The notes below the pieces were generated by a model. The model did not search any database. It was not told the origin of the DNA and saw only the letters and a list, made by a program, of their open reading frames with translations. The position numbers and the translations under genes were made by a program. From Erigeron canadensis (Eukaryota > Streptophyta > Magnoliopsida > Asterales > Asteraceae), in the NCBI RefSeq assembly GCF_010389155.1, contig NC_057762.1, forward strand, positions 38,624,055-38,688,054: 64,000 bases of DNA, given 5' to 3'. Of this stretch, positions 11,942 to 23,865 are shown one piece after another. Position 1 is the stretch's first letter. Every line of letters begins with the position of its first letter.

Positions 11942-13229
11942 TAATATATATATATTAAAACAGTAGTTAACCGAGCAATTCTAAAGGCTTTTTAACTGAA
12001 AAAAATATTCACATATTGCCACATAGGATTTTATATTATGTGTCTTCTCCATATTTATTTTTGATATATATATATATATATATATATATGGGAAAATGGA
12101 ATATAAGGTTGTCTGACACCTAAGCTTAGGTGTGGAACCCCTCACATACTAATAATTTATTATTTATTGTTTAATGAATAAATGTGTGGCCCCCATAATT
12201 TTTATGGTTTAAAAAATTAATATGTGAGTGTCCGACATCTAAGCTTAGATACCTAACAGCCTTGTACTCTCATCCCCTGTATATATATATTTAACAAATT
12301 TTAAATTTTGATAAGATATTCAAATCTATTTACTATAATTATATTGACATATCTTGAGTTTACAATTCATAAACTTTAGTAAAGTAATTCATGGTAAATG
12401 GCCTTTTAATGATAACTAAAAGAGAAAATTACATTTTTGGTCCTTTAAGTTGGCAGGATTTTCAGTTATTGCCTTTAAGTGAATTAATTACAGAAAAAAC
12501 CCTGAAGTTGGTCAAATTTTTCACTTTTCAGTCTGTGACTAACAGCCGTCTATTAGGTCCATTAAGTGAATGACAGATTCGTCATTTCACCATGATCCCT
12601 TGATTCCCTTCTTCCCACACTCAAACACAAACCAGATTCGTCAGGTTTTGCTGAAAACGAAATTTTAACTGAAATCACGACGACCGAAAATTTGAAAATC
12701 ACTATCGAAATATTACAATCTAGATTTATCTTTTGTTAGCTCTGAATTAGAACACGAAACATGTTGCAATGAACACGAAAGATGGATCTATGATATTAAG
12801 ATTAAATATTTTATTAGTACTTTTTATTATGAATGTATGACGTCTTGCATGTTTATGTAAATTTAAGCCAAATTGGCTGTTTTTCGAGTAAAATGCCTTA
12901 AACTTAAAAGGTATAAATAAAATAATCTTACCAGTCAACTCTAGCCAAGCCGGATGGATAACAAGAAATAATGGGTTTGAGTTGAATTATTTACATAAAC
13001 AACCATATGCCCATTAATTTTGTTTTCTTAGTACTTTTTACTTTGTAAAAGTTAGGTTATACATAACCAATGTTTTTTATTTCTATTTTTGTATCTATAG
13101 ATATATAAAGTATAAACAACACATTAATCTTATGCTAACTAAACTAAATTTTATTGATTATCAATATTAATATTAAACTATTAGACAAATCAATTAAATA
13201 ACTATACCTCGTGCAGATAAAAAACCTAG
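11942..13229 (+). mobile_element. decayed Helitron carrying a nested foldback element
   Basis: The 5' part has TATTAAAACAGTAG followed by a stretch with ATTGCCACATAGGAT, the same arrangement as the 5' end of the better preserved Helitron at 23866. The 3' part ends CTCGTGCAGATAAAAAACCTAG followed by T, the decayed counterpart of the hairpin-plus-CTAG end at 26240. A foldback element (12090-12277) sits inside it and a (TA)n run precedes that insertion. No Rep/helicase coding is present. Confidence 0.5.
12090..12277. mobile_element. foldback element, GGCTGTTAGG family
   Basis: About 188 bp. The left arm AAGGTTGTCTGACACCTAAG and right arm CTTAGATACCTAACAGCCTT are inverted copies; the middle carries TGGCCCCCATAATTTTTATGG. 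Close relatives lie at 31044-31222, 45722-45874 and 51197-51384. It is flanked by TA-rich DNA, which hides any short target duplication. Confidence 0.75.
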
Positions 13230-14694
13230 TATATATATAAAAACAATAGCAAAGGAAAAACTGTAATATGGAAACTTTTTTTAAGCAGGTGGAAGGCTGG
13301 ACCGACTCCTTGTTTTAGGGAGCTACACCCACTCTATATCTATATCAATCTATTAGATATAGATGATAAAACGGCAATCTCCATTTATTCCCAATGTCTA
13401 TCACTCTATCCTAGTTGCGTTCATGTTAAACACAATATATACAAAACTAGAATTTTTTTTTAAAAAATGCTAAATAAAATGAGATTTGAGTTAAACTTGC
13501 TTAAAAAAACATTTAATGAAACGCTTAATATGTGAACAAATGAGTTAATGGAATGGATCAATAATGATCGTAAAAAAAACATATTGACGAACAATCTATT
13601 TAGTTTCACTTAATTAAATTAACAATAACGTATTCATTATCCACCCATTAAACTAATTGTTATATACACTTATTTTGAACTAACTCTTCGTCTAGCATCA
13701 TAATATTTTTCTCATCATCACAATGAAAAATTGTATTGTTAAAAAACAAAAGAAAAAAGAGATTATGTTAACCATTATCATAAAATTCAAAAAAATAAAA
13801 AATAAAAAAATTAAACCAAAAATTGAACATAGTTTTCATAGTGATATGAACGAAAGAATTAACATAACTCTTTCAGAAACTTATGATATTATACAAAGCT
13901 CTTAACTCATATAAGATGAATATAATTTAGTGGTGATAAAAAAGCTTATAAACTTTAAATATTGCTACTAATGATTAATGCGATGAGAGTTCCAACTAAC
14001 CAACGGCCTGAGCAAACTTTCATATAATCACCATAAAAAAAACCGAAAGGAACCTTATATAAATGTTGAATAAAAAAGATAATGAAATATCATTAGGTAT
14101 AGACGTGATTTTTTAAACTAAAGAGAAGATATCATTTTATCTAATGAGAAAATCTTATACTCTTACAATATAAATATTTATTTATTTATTTTAACATATA
14201 TACGTTCATTTGTTTTCTAAACATATAGTTTATTTAAAGAAAAATATGGAGTTGACACATAAGATAAAATCTTATGTGACAATTTTTCCAATTAATTTTA
14301 AATTGCAAAAGAGTTTTAAAATGTTTGGTTAACTATTGTTTTATAAGAGTTATAGATATATGTTCTAACAAATGTATATATTGACCTTTGTTGGCCGTTA
14401 AAAAATATGTTCAACAAAAGTATATACATACGGAGTAGTGATGGTTAAGAAAATTTTATAGAAGTTATAATTACGACGTGCCATCAATTTAATAGACGGA
14501 GTTTGTTTGTTTTTTTTTTCCTTTCTTTTACCGTTTTTCTTATATGTTTGATTACTTCTAAGGACCTTTTTTCATATTTTAACTATCTCTAAATTACATA
14601 AGTCATTATATCATAATTACATATAAGCCATGATTAACATAAAAATAGTTACAAAAGATCTAGCTTTCAAGTCCAGTTAGACAATAAAGTCTTA
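13230..14694. other. gene-free AT-rich DNA
   Basis: Very A-rich sequence with no recognised gene. The lysine-rich 60-codon frame near 13723 reflects base composition. Confidence 0.5.
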
Positions 14695-15477
14695 GAGGGT
14701 GTTTGGTATGATGGAATGGGAAAGGAAGAAAGGGAAAGAGAATTGTTTACCTTGTTTGTTTTACCAAAAGAAAGGAAATATCACTGCACTGTTGAATTCT
14801 CTTTCCTTAGTTTTCATTCTCTAAAATAAGTAAAGAATGGCGGTGAATGAAAATTTTCAAATGAGTGTTTCTCACTTTTTAGTAATATGTGAATGAAAAA
14901 AATGAGTAGGGATAATAGGTGTCAGCATGTAATTGCACATTCAATCACTTTCCCAAAAAGGTTTCCATATTTTTCTTATGTATTACAGCCATATCAATTA
15001 TCTTTTTGAATCCCCAACATCATTTTCTATGGTTGATCTTTGCAAATCATCAAGTGAGGTAAGTTTTATCATGTATGTCTTCTTCCAATAATTTTTCCTT
15101 TTTTTACCTTCAATTGAGCACTCGATCTACTATTAGAAAATATATATAAATCTGGGCAAGTTTGACTAATAAAAAATTATAAAGATTTAACCGAAATTGA
15201 GAAAACACATCAGCCATGATTATATATGGATTCACGAGTACAAAGATTGTTGATTTATTTAACTACTTTTCATTTATTTTTATTGACCAAAATTATATCA
15301 TGGTGTATTGACTGGTTATTTAAAGGAGGAACAAGAAATGTTTGTCTATTTATCATTCTCAAATTTTATACCAAACAGTTGAATTGAAATCCTTTCTTCA
15401 AGTCCATTCTCATTCACATCATTTCCATTTTTCATCACAATTCCATTATTTATGATTCATTTGTACCAAACACCCCC
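14695..15477. mobile_element. PIF/Harbinger-type non-autonomous element with TTA target duplication
   Basis: The ends GAGGGTGTTTGGTATGAT and TACCAAACACCCCC are terminal inverted repeats of the GGGTGTTTGG type, and TTA lies directly outside both ends (14692-14694 and 15478-15480), the target duplication typical of PIF/Harbinger elements. The 783-bp interior has GGAATGGG/CCATTC-rich subterminal inverted segments but no transposase frame. Confidence 0.75.
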
Positions 15478-16110
15478 TTAAATATACTTAGATTAATATT
15501 CAAAATTATGGATGAAGACTTTCTCAAATTTCCAAATAAGTGAAGTTGAGTTTAGGAGAAATATAAAAGACTAAAAAAATAAATAAATTAGACTCATTAT
15601 TGTAAAAATCTCACATAGTAATGGCCGGTATGTTCACAACAATCTGATCAACTTGACCTACTAAATTGATGTTTAAATTGACAAGATCGTCATCCTTGAA
15701 TTACATACATTCTTCATTTAATCACATTATAAATACGATAGAAAGTTAGAAACTAACCTTTCATAATATGTTATGTTTTTGAGTTAAAAGGAAAAAGGGT
15801 AACATAAATATCGTGAGATGTGCCACCCTTGTTTGCAGGGCATGTAGTAGTAGATTGTAGTGTACTCCATCACTTTGCCCCTTGACCCTTTTCTTTTTTC
15901 TTTTTTTCCTTTTCAGCCTACTCTTTTTTCCCACACTTAGCCTAGCTGCTATATATCTAAAACTATCGTACAAGCATCATAATTACATCATGTAAAATTT
16001 TCAAAGCTCAAAACATCCACATCCTTTAATTCATAAAAACTCCCTTCTAGCTAATTTCCCATCCCACATATATACTCTCACTTTTCTCAATTCTCATTAA
16101 TTCTTGTACC
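15478..16110 (+). other. upstream region of the CLE gene
   Basis: A TATATATCT box near 15950 lies about 160 bp before the CLE start, preceded by a pyrimidine-rich patch (15890-15935). No other gene is seen. Confidence 0.45.
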
Positions 16111-16326
16111 ATGCAAAACCAAATTAGCTGTATTAGAATGTGTTTGGCCATCTTCGTTATTCTCACACTTTTGGTCTCCGGGGCCGAGAAGACGACGACG
16201 GTGGTGGCTAGAATCAGACGAAATGTGGTGCCGGAAAAGCAAGAGAAAGAGCAGAAGAAGCAGCAGGGTGATTTGTACTCTAGCAAAAGAAGAGTTCCAA
16301 ATGTTTCAGACCCGCTTCACAACTAA
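16111..16326 (+). CDS. CLE-family secreted signalling peptide precursor
   Basis: A 71-residue precursor with the build of a CLE gene: N-terminal secretion signal (CIRMCLAIFVILTLLVSGA, about residues 7-25), a basic variable middle rich in K, E and Q, and a C-terminal 12-residue CLE motif RRVPNVSDPLHN just before the stop. CLE dodecapeptides are cut from the precursor, hydroxylated on proline and sensed by LRR receptor kinases such as CLV1/BAM types. The motif matches the family at R1, V3, P4, D8, P9, H11 and N12. The normally conserved glycine at position 6 is valine (codon GTT), which is unusual. The gene is intronless, as many CLE genes are. The CLE call is firm; the subgroup (CLE25/45-like by RRVPN.SDP) is tentative. 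Confidence 0.88.
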   Translation: MQNQISCIRMCLAIFVILTLLVSGAEKTTTVVARIRRNVVPEKQEKEQKKQQGDLYSSKRRVPNVSDPLHN

Positions 16327-16924
16327 TTACTATTAAAGATTATTATCTCTATTATTATATAATATTATAGTATAGGTTGTTAATGAATGTGACGAATGAG
16401 AAATTTTCAGAATTTAGGAAATGTTAATTGGCTGATAACATGCAACAACCCATGTACTCGTTCGCCTCGAATGAATATATTGTGAATAAAATGACTTTAT
16501 ATTATCTTCGTTGTTCTATTTATATATATGATCGAATACTTTTTATTATATTGTTTTGGTGTGAATTGGGTCTTAAAAGTAAAAAGTGTATGAAGGATTA
16601 TAAAACTTCACACGTGATGCAGTCGATGCCCTGGATTTCGTTTGGATGTTCGCATGAGTATAATCTTTTAGTTTGGATATATTGTATGCTTTTGCAGGTT
16701 ACTATTGTTTAACAAATTACTTTACATGTACAAAATTTGATAAACCAATTTTGGGGATAACCAGCCGTTCAAAGTCTACTCCAAGAAAACCCATCTTCCA
16801 ATTCAATAGAATTTAAACTTATCTATTGTCATATATCCATCTTTTCATTTAGAAGCTAGCTCATTGATGTAAGACGTACTCTCAACTTAAATATGTGGTG
16901 TTATTCTACATCAATTTAGGTCAT
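16327..16924. other. 3' flank of the CLE gene
   Basis: AT-rich sequence, probably including the CLE 3' untranslated region. The 94-codon frame near 16428 has no recognisable feature. Confidence 0.45.
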
Positions 16925-17180
16925 TAATTTTTTTTAAAGGTGAATTTCGCTTGAGAACTTCATGTCGCGATTCGACAACGGGAGGTCTTACATACGTTGT
17001 TTTATCCGGACCGCACGACGATCAATAGGGGTAAACCCTGCCTCCTCAGACTTGAACCTGGATATACCCAAACCAAGCCTTCAATTCATAAAAAGACTTC
17101 CTATGTACTTCCCCAAGTCTTGAACCCAAGACCTCCTACTTATAAGGCAGGTACTCAACCACTTGAGCTAACTATAGCTT
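16925..17180 (-). mobile_element. tRNA-derived SINE
   Basis: Read on the minus strand, the element begins with an A-box-like TAGCTCAAGTGG and, about 40 bases on, a B-box-like GGTTCAAGAC, the internal RNA polymerase III promoter of tRNA-derived SINEs. A tRNA-unrelated body follows and it ends in a short A-rich tail near 16930. It does not fold as a complete tRNA. Confidence 0.6.
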
Positions 17181-20064
17181 AATCAGCATATGCCATGTCA
17201 TCATTCTATATACACATCCTTCCCTCGAACATTTTTTTATCAACATCAATAATAAATTATTTTATCTTTATAACAAATATCCATTTAAGATATACATTAA
17301 ACCCGTGTCCAACACTGGACACGGGGTTTATGATATTATCAATATTAGATTTTCATACATTTAATTCATAAAAACTTATAATATTGAACGTATACAATTC
17401 TAAATGTTATACTTTGCAAGTTGTAGTACAATAATCACGTGTTCGTCACTGTCATTGTTAGCTGGGACATATTGATCGAATTGTTTGTCGTAGTCATTTC
17501 ACAAGGCACATGTTACAATAATTTCTCTATTATAGAATTTTAAAACCAGTTTTACTCATAATTTGATATTATTATTAAAGTTAATTAAAAATTAAAATAT
17601 AAACATACCTATGATCGTGTACAGGACTATTTCCAAAAATAGTAAAAAAAATCAGGGCCCGAGGCAAAAGAAAAAATTAGACCTGTAAATGCTATTCTAA
17701 TGAACTTTGATGAACCAAATGAACATATAGATGGAAAAGTAAAGAATGAGTCTGTTGAGTGTAGAGAAAATATGAATAAATGTAAAAGGTGTCGTTATTT
17801 CACTTATGTAGTTATGTGTATCTACACAAATTTGGGCCCCTTAAAAGTTTGGGCCTAGGCTTGAGCCTTTGTTGACTTGCATAGGAGTCGGCCATGATCA
17901 TGTACTTGACATTCAAGTATATGTATTTGATCATGATGCGGACTCATAACATGAATAGGTTTACTTTCAATCACAAGTCCTGTGATTATTAGATAACAAT
18001 TAGGATTGTTTTCTTACTATTTGATAACAATTAGAATTCTTGATTTGAGTGACAATTGAAACTTTAAAAAATTAAATATAAATACCTTTTGTAACCTTTT
18101 TAAAAAATCTCCTCAAGTTGATGCTAAAAATAAATATAAATTAAGTATTGAGGGCTAAAAAGTGTAAATTATTGACGGAAAGCAAAAAAAGTGTAAATTA
18201 ATGAGATTTTTTCTACAAATTAATATAAACAATAATATAATAATATATTTGGATAATGATTATTGAAGGTTTTAATTTATAGCTAATCTAAATGATGACA
18301 TAAGCGAGAGTCAATTTAATAAAATTGAACGATTTGATTGGTTAATAAGTCATTAGTACAACTGTCTTATAGTATATATTAAGATTAAGATTAATAGGGT
18401 AATGATTAATTCTTCTAATTTATAAGCCTAATTTTCTCCTAAATCACACACCTGGAGCAGTTCCTAACACACATAAGACCCCAAAATCATCATCATATCA
18501 CAATTCCATTGAGATCAAAGCCTTAATTGAAGAAACGTTGATGAAGATGCTAGGCTAGGTTTCTTTTGATCATTCTCATGTGAACAATTATGTAAGACAT
18601 TTATGTTCAACCTTTCTCATATTCATGTTGGATTAGATGTTTAATTCCTCATTAGTATTTTACAACTAATGTTGTTTGGATTGTTTGAATGATTACTTGT
18701 TTATGATTTTGAATGGATTTCATCTATCAATTGGTTTTAATTTGTTATTAATCAGTGATTATTGAATAAATCTCTCATGAACTTATAATTTTACTTTAAT
18801 GAATTGAAAATCTAGTTGTGTCAATTCCTCGATTTTCGTTATCGTGAATCCTCACAATTACCGATTAATTTAGCTCTTAAGTTTATTCAATCCAAACGTC
18901 ATAAAGAATCATGTCTATGTGATATCCAACAAATATAAGTTAGGTTAAATATTTGAAAGCATAATTAGGAGCATGAGAATAGTCTACTTTCGCTTTTATT
19001 AAATCACTTTGTTAAGTTTATAATTAATTTTAGTTTTAATCAAACCAATCAATCAACTGAGTTTACATTCATGTCTAGTTTAATTAATTTGTCAATTAAG
19101 TTAACACTTTCTCATGATTAAATGTGAAAACGATACTTGACTTACCCATACTAGTTATAGGTAATTAGTTATAGTTTTGATCGATCCAACGACATCGACC
19201 AATGATATATCCTAAAAAAAATTCTCCTAATAATCTCCCTAATACCATAATTATATGACAAGTATACTTCACTAATTTACTCTCCTAATCACATATATTG
19301 GTTTTACCAAATGTCACAATTTTATTATTAGGGGGATTTTTAATATATTATTTTAAAAAAAGATTAATCTTTTTTCTTGACATACATATATACACACTCA
19401 ATATCATATTCATCTTTTCTTACAAAGTCTTTATTGTGGCTAGTCTAACTATGTACGATGGAAAAATATTGTATATACCAAATTTGCAAGTCGAACTCAA
19501 TGACATGTACTTTATGCTTTGGAAATCTTTTTGGCCAGTTGTTCTGTTGGATTTGGTTCTCCTGATTTCCTTTGCTTTTGTCATTTTGCTTTGTCTTTGG
19601 TAGTTGCGTTTCATTTATTATTTACTCATGTCTTTTTTCTTTTATTCTTTTCTTTACTTTTTTACGTTATATAATATACGACAGAAAGTACACGCACATT
19701 ATGGCGGTGAGATTATGAGGGTGATAAGTTATAAAGTGTGATAGATCATAAGAGGTGATAACTCATAGAGTGTGATAGACAAATTCCTTAGGCGTACGAG
19801 CTCCACAGTCGGATTTAAAAATTCGTCAAAAGTATATCGAATGACATCTCTAACAAAAGAACATGAAATTTTAAGAACACCCATATAACTTTTATAGTTA
19901 TCGCAGTATGGTTTTTGAGATAAAGTATTTTAAATGAATTAGGGGAATAAAATGATTTATGGAGGAGAAAGAAAAATGAGTAGTTGAGAATTGAGGCGAG
20001 AGGAAAAAATGAGTATTTGAGATTTTTTAAATATTTTATTAATAAGTGACATGAGTATTTTGAG
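17181..20064. other. gene-free DNA, with one strong hairpin
   Basis: No gene is recognised in about 2.9 kb. A near-perfect hairpin (AAACCCGTGTCC with GGACACGGGGTTT, 17299-17330) resembles a Helitron 3' stem-loop, but no clear CTAG end follows. The 101-codon frame near 19298 is hydrophobic without a domain and is not called. Confidence 0.5.
17299..17330 (-). repeat. GC-rich hairpin, possible Helitron 3' stem-loop
   Basis: A 12-bp stem (ACCCGTGTCC / GGACACGGGG core) with a short loop stands out from AT-rich surroundings. On the minus strand it is followed by TTTAATGTATATCTTA, where CTTA could be a mutated CTAG terminus. Only the hairpin itself is certain. Confidence 0.4.
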
Positions 20065-20160
20065 GTTTTCAATTATTTAAGGTTGAAAAAATAAATGTTT
20101 TCAATTATTTAAGGTTGAAAAAATAGATGTTTTCAATTATTCAAGGTTGAAAAAATAGAT
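20065..20160. repeat. 32-bp tandem repeat, three units
   Basis: Three head-to-tail units starting GTTTTCAATTATTTAAGG and containing TTGAAAAAATA; they differ at only two or three positions, suggesting a recent duplication. Confidence 0.85.
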
Positions 20161-20883
20161 GGAACAAATGTTTTAAAATGTGGTAGTTTGGTAGAGATAG
20201 AAATAAAGATAAATGAGTAATGTTTTCTATGATCTTTGTTTGGGATGAAAGATTGAAAACCGTGTTGTGGGTTAACGGGTTACTTGTTGTGGTGTAGCTG
20301 GTTCGTATATTTCAACTCAAGCCCAACTCTTTGAATAACCGTATTTTGAACCCAATCACAACTGATCACTCAATAAACAAAATGTAGACTATGTAACTAG
20401 TAAGTTGTGTTACATGTAGATACTTGATTAAACTTATAAGTTGGGAAATTTTGATGTTAAGTATATGACAAATATTTAAATAAACAGAAAATATCTTAAA
20501 AATACATATCAAATAACACATATTTAAATAAACATAGAATATTTTAAAAATACAAGAAGAAGTCGGACTCAAGCTTTTAAGTATCAAACATATACTCATT
20601 TGTATAGTCGGTTACCAATCATTCAATCAAACACACGATTAACAAAAAAAAAAAAATTCTGAGGAAAGGCCTGGAATTAACAAATTAATTAATTACTTAC
20701 ATTTTTGATGTTAGTTATACATGTGAAAATATCACTTATATCAGTTATATGTATAGTGAAAATATCACCAAATGTAATGAACTTCACAATCAATCGACGT
20801 ACAATAACCTATTGTCAGGTGCATTTGGTTTGTAGTTCTTCAGTGTATCATATATTGTCAAATACACAAGCAAATTTCAATAA
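20161..20883. other. AT-rich intergenic DNA
   Basis: No gene. A roughly 50-bp motif with ATATTTAAATAAACA and AAAATACA is duplicated at about 20470-20560, which creates a spurious minus-strand frame. Confidence 0.45.
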
Positions 20884-21173
20884 GGGGCAGCCTTATACAC
20901 TCGTCCTTGACTCGTCCTCCGTGAAACACCATAGGGCTGGACTCATCTTTGGACTCGTACTTGGTCACTCGTCCCCCCATAGACGAGTAGTTTGAAGCTT
21001 TTTGTTTTTGTTTTTTGATTTGTGAGCGTATATATTAAAATAAATGGTGGGTCCAAGACTAGTCCTGGTATAAGGTTGGTTTTAAGGGGATTAGTCCTTA
21101 GGTGGTTTTCTGCTGATGTGACGATGATTAGGACTAGTCCTCCTGAGAATGAATTTTGGCGTAAGGCTGCCTT
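20884..21173. mobile_element. MITE-like element with GGCAGCCTTA ends
   Basis: Left end GGGGCAGCCTTATAC and right end GTAAGGCTGCC are inverted repeats around about 290 bp of GC-richer sequence repeating ACTCGTCC and GACTAGTCC words. Three-base TAA/TTA flanks would suit a PIF/Harbinger origin. The two short frames inside are not genes. Confidence 0.55.
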
Positions 21174-21673
21174 AACTGATTGTGAAAGTTATATAAAATG
21201 TTCTAACTGATAGCTACTTATTAACTTTTGTAAACGTGATATGAATATGTTTTCTTAACAAAAATTTTTTTTAACGTATGATGTAAAAGAAATTTATCAT
21301 TCTTGTGATTCAGTTTTGTATATGATATATAAATATAGAAAAGAACAAAGATAATACAGTTTTGTATAAGGTGTCCTTGCATAAAACTTTGTTATCATAT
21401 GTAAAAGTGCATAATGATAAATGGTCTATAAAAAATTCTCCCAAGTCCCAATTCCTCCAAATTACATGATAATACGTCACGTCAGGTAGCTATATATGTG
21501 TTGCACTGTTTGTAGAAAATACACAATTCACAAAGATTGATTGGATTGATTCCCCCGAATTGTGGTGTCTACGTACTACAGCGTCTATAGCTATCACAGT
21601 CATGAACACATCTCAAAGTTTGACTGCTCTTCCATCCAATCACAATTAAACTAACATCTCTTTTTGTTATGAC

Positions 21674-21852
21674 ACAGGATAACACCACCAGGTAAAAGTC
21701 AACCCGATCAAGGCATTAGCGGTGAGGTCACTGCTAATACTTTGACACTGACAGAGGACCCGCTAATTTCTCTGCCAGATTTACCATTACAGACATAGGG
21801 GACCACAGTATTAGCGGCAACGTCGCCACTAATATTCTCTGGTGGTGTTACA
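21674..21852. mobile_element. nested-palindrome foldback element
   Basis: Outer inverted arms TAACACCACCAG (near 21680) and CTGGTGGTGTTA (ending 21850) enclose two inner palindromes, ATTAGCGGTGA..GTCACTGCTAAT and TATTAGCGGCAACGTCGCCACTAAT. This builds a compact structure of about 170 bp with no coding capacity. Confidence 0.5.
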
Positions 21853-21954
21853 CTCCTTATATACTTTTATCACTCTGACCAAGGATTTTTATCTATTGCT
21901 CTGATTTTATATTCAAAAAAAAAAAAAGAAAAGAAACAGAACACAGAAAGATAA

Positions 21955-22190
21955 CTAAGACTGTATGGTGCAAAGCGTCCTCAAATACGCCATCACGGGG
22001 CCCACACATTTAACGCCCACTTTCCTCGTCGCATATATCACGCCTCTGCTTGTTTTTTAAAGTGGCGTTACCAAGAAAGCCCCATGGGGCACTGTTCACA
22101 GCGTTATGTGGACGTTTTTTGGGCGTTTCGGTTGCTTTTTGGGTGTCCCAAAGAAGAGGCAACGCCTTACTCCGTCTAGCCTAATATACT
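21955..22190. other. GC-rich repeat-like island
   Basis: A 230-bp stretch with GACGTTTTTTGGGCGTTT, GGGGCCCACAC and AACGCC words is much GC-richer than its surroundings and resembles words at 55800-55980 (GGGCCCACAC, CACTTTGCGTC). It is probably a transposon fragment; its ends were not resolved. Confidence 0.35.
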
Positions 22191-22650
22191 TGTTTTAATG
22201 TTAACCGGGGATATATTATTCATTTATTCTAGGTTTCTTATGCTCCTTCATGTTTGAAGGACCAGGACCAAAATGAAGCTTGGAATATAACCAGAAAATA
22301 TCAATTTGAAGGTCATGGTCCGATTAATTGATTAAGTAGTTATAATTCTTCTATACATTGAGGTTCCTCACCTCTTACTTGAATTCTCATTTAAGGTGTT
22401 TAAAATATATACAATTTACAAGGTTTTTTAGCTACATATTTAGTTATATCTTGGATATTCAGTAAATAAGTAGTGTATTTGACACGAAACTGAATCTAGA
22501 TAGTTCATTAACATAATCCAATTATGTTGCGTATATTAGTATAGTAATTTTATTAAATTAGTTTTGTCAAAAATAATATTTTGTCAAATTTGTATTAATT
22601 ACTCAATCGTGGTAGAGCACATTTATTTGGGTCATACATGCTAACATACA

Positions 22651-22898
22651 CTAGCATTATACCCGCGCGATGCGGCGGCGGTTTGGTCATGACGACGACT
22701 GGTGGTGGTGACAACGGTCATGGTGGTGACGAACTATTGTTGGTAGTGGGTGTAAGTAATTGATGTAAAGATATAGTGGAGATATTTTAAAAGATAAGGG
22801 ATTGATGATGTAAATTAATTAATCAAGGGTAAAGTGGTAATTTTGCATCTAACACTTTTATGAGAGAGAAAGTGATAATTATTATAAGATAGTATAGA
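22651..22898 (-). mobile_element. mini-Helitron, 248 bp, both ends preserved
   Basis: On the minus strand it starts TCTATACTATCTTATAAT and ends with a GC-rich stem-loop (GCCGCATCGCGCGGGT) then ATAATGCTAG. It is inserted between A and T, as Helitrons do. It has no coding content. Related copies occur at 26328, 32042, 32353, 49597 and 54275. Confidence 0.75.
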
Positions 22899-23012
22899 TA
22901 TGTCTATAAATATTTTATATTGTGGTTGTTTTTTTTGTATGATATATAAATGCAATGCTTCTACGACAAAAGATACACGCTTTATGGAGATTAACAGTAG
23001 ACTCATAAACAT

Positions 23013-23147
23013 AAGGGAAGTGATATTTGTATAATAAAATTTGATAAATTTACCACTGTTATGCATTACATACTTGTACAGTATGTTATAAAACATGTAC
23101 AGTATAGTAAATGCATCAAAATTTGTGGTACAATGATCACTTCCCTA
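23013..23147. mobile_element. small foldback element (AGGAAGTGATA family)
   Basis: Ends AAGGGAAGTGATATTTGTA and TACAATGATCACTTCCCT are inverted copies around about 100 bp, with TAA-like flanks. Best-preserved of three copies in the window. Confidence 0.65.
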
Positions 23148-23152
23148 AACAT

Positions 23153-23632
23153 AAACATCTTTTGGAGCATGTGTGAGATTTTTTTCCAAAGAAGCAACTT
23201 GTAAAAACTCTAACGCTAACAGTTTTTGACAATATCACTTCGGTTGGATCACATGGCCTGAAACGTTTAGTTCAATTCCCAAAAGAAGTTGGATAATCCA
23301 GCCCATTGCATAAGCAACTAAACAAAAGATGTTATATGTAACTATGTTAATTACAAAAATATAAACTTGAAGGAGTCATTCACGTTTTCAATCGAAATCA
23401 GTGGTCAACTGACATCAACATCTTTTAGAATATGTGTGAGACTTTTTCCAAAGAAGCAACTTGTAAAAACTCTAACGCTACCTTGGCCGCTCCTTCAACT
23501 GATTTCATTCATTCATAGATGTTTTTGACAGTATCACTTCGTTTGGATCACATATGGCCCGAAATGTTTAGTCCAATTCCCAAAAGAAGTTGGATAATCC
23601 AGCCCATTGCATAAGCTACTAAACAAAAGATG
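23153..23632. repeat. local direct duplication of a roughly 200-bp segment
   Basis: The copies at 23153-23331 and 23415-23632 share CCAAAGAAGCAACTTGTAAA, ATCACTTCG.TTGGATCACAT and AAAAGAAGTTGGATAATCCA. The second has about 40 extra bp after CTAACGCTA. On the minus strand the second copy holds a 27-codon frame starting MKSVEGAAKVALEFLQVASL, which could be a captured exon fragment. The function is unknown. Confidence 0.7.
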
Positions 23633-23865
23633 GCGGGCTTGAATTCATCTCTGAGAATATGACCAGGACATTCCATCACAAATGGACTTAATTATTCATA
23701 TTAATTGCGTGATTGCGTCTATAAGAACTACAAGTCGAATGAATGCTAAGGAGTCGAGTTAAGAAAAATTAACACTAAATGGCCCATCACAGATAATATG
23801 ATTCATATTTTGACAAATGATTATTATATACTCGTATTTTTTTAAAGTGATAATGTTAATATTTA

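Noticed and set aside
12391..12573. 60-codon frame inside the Helitron
   Set aside because: The sequence (TTTTTGGTCCTTTAAGTTGG and similar) is a common plant non-coding repeat phrase; no protein family fits.
17125..17180. Possible tRNA gene on the minus strand
   Set aside because: A and B boxes are present but the cloverleaf arms do not close and the sequence runs on into a SINE body.
17635..17890. GGGCCCGAGGCAAAAG and GGGCCTAGGCTTGAGCC phrases suggesting an hAT transposase remnant
   Set aside because: The words are reminiscent of hAT-gene tails but no coding frame with transposase motifs was found nearby.
19298..19603. Hydrophobic 101-codon frame
   Set aside because: Composition-driven, no family resemblance, no promoter features.
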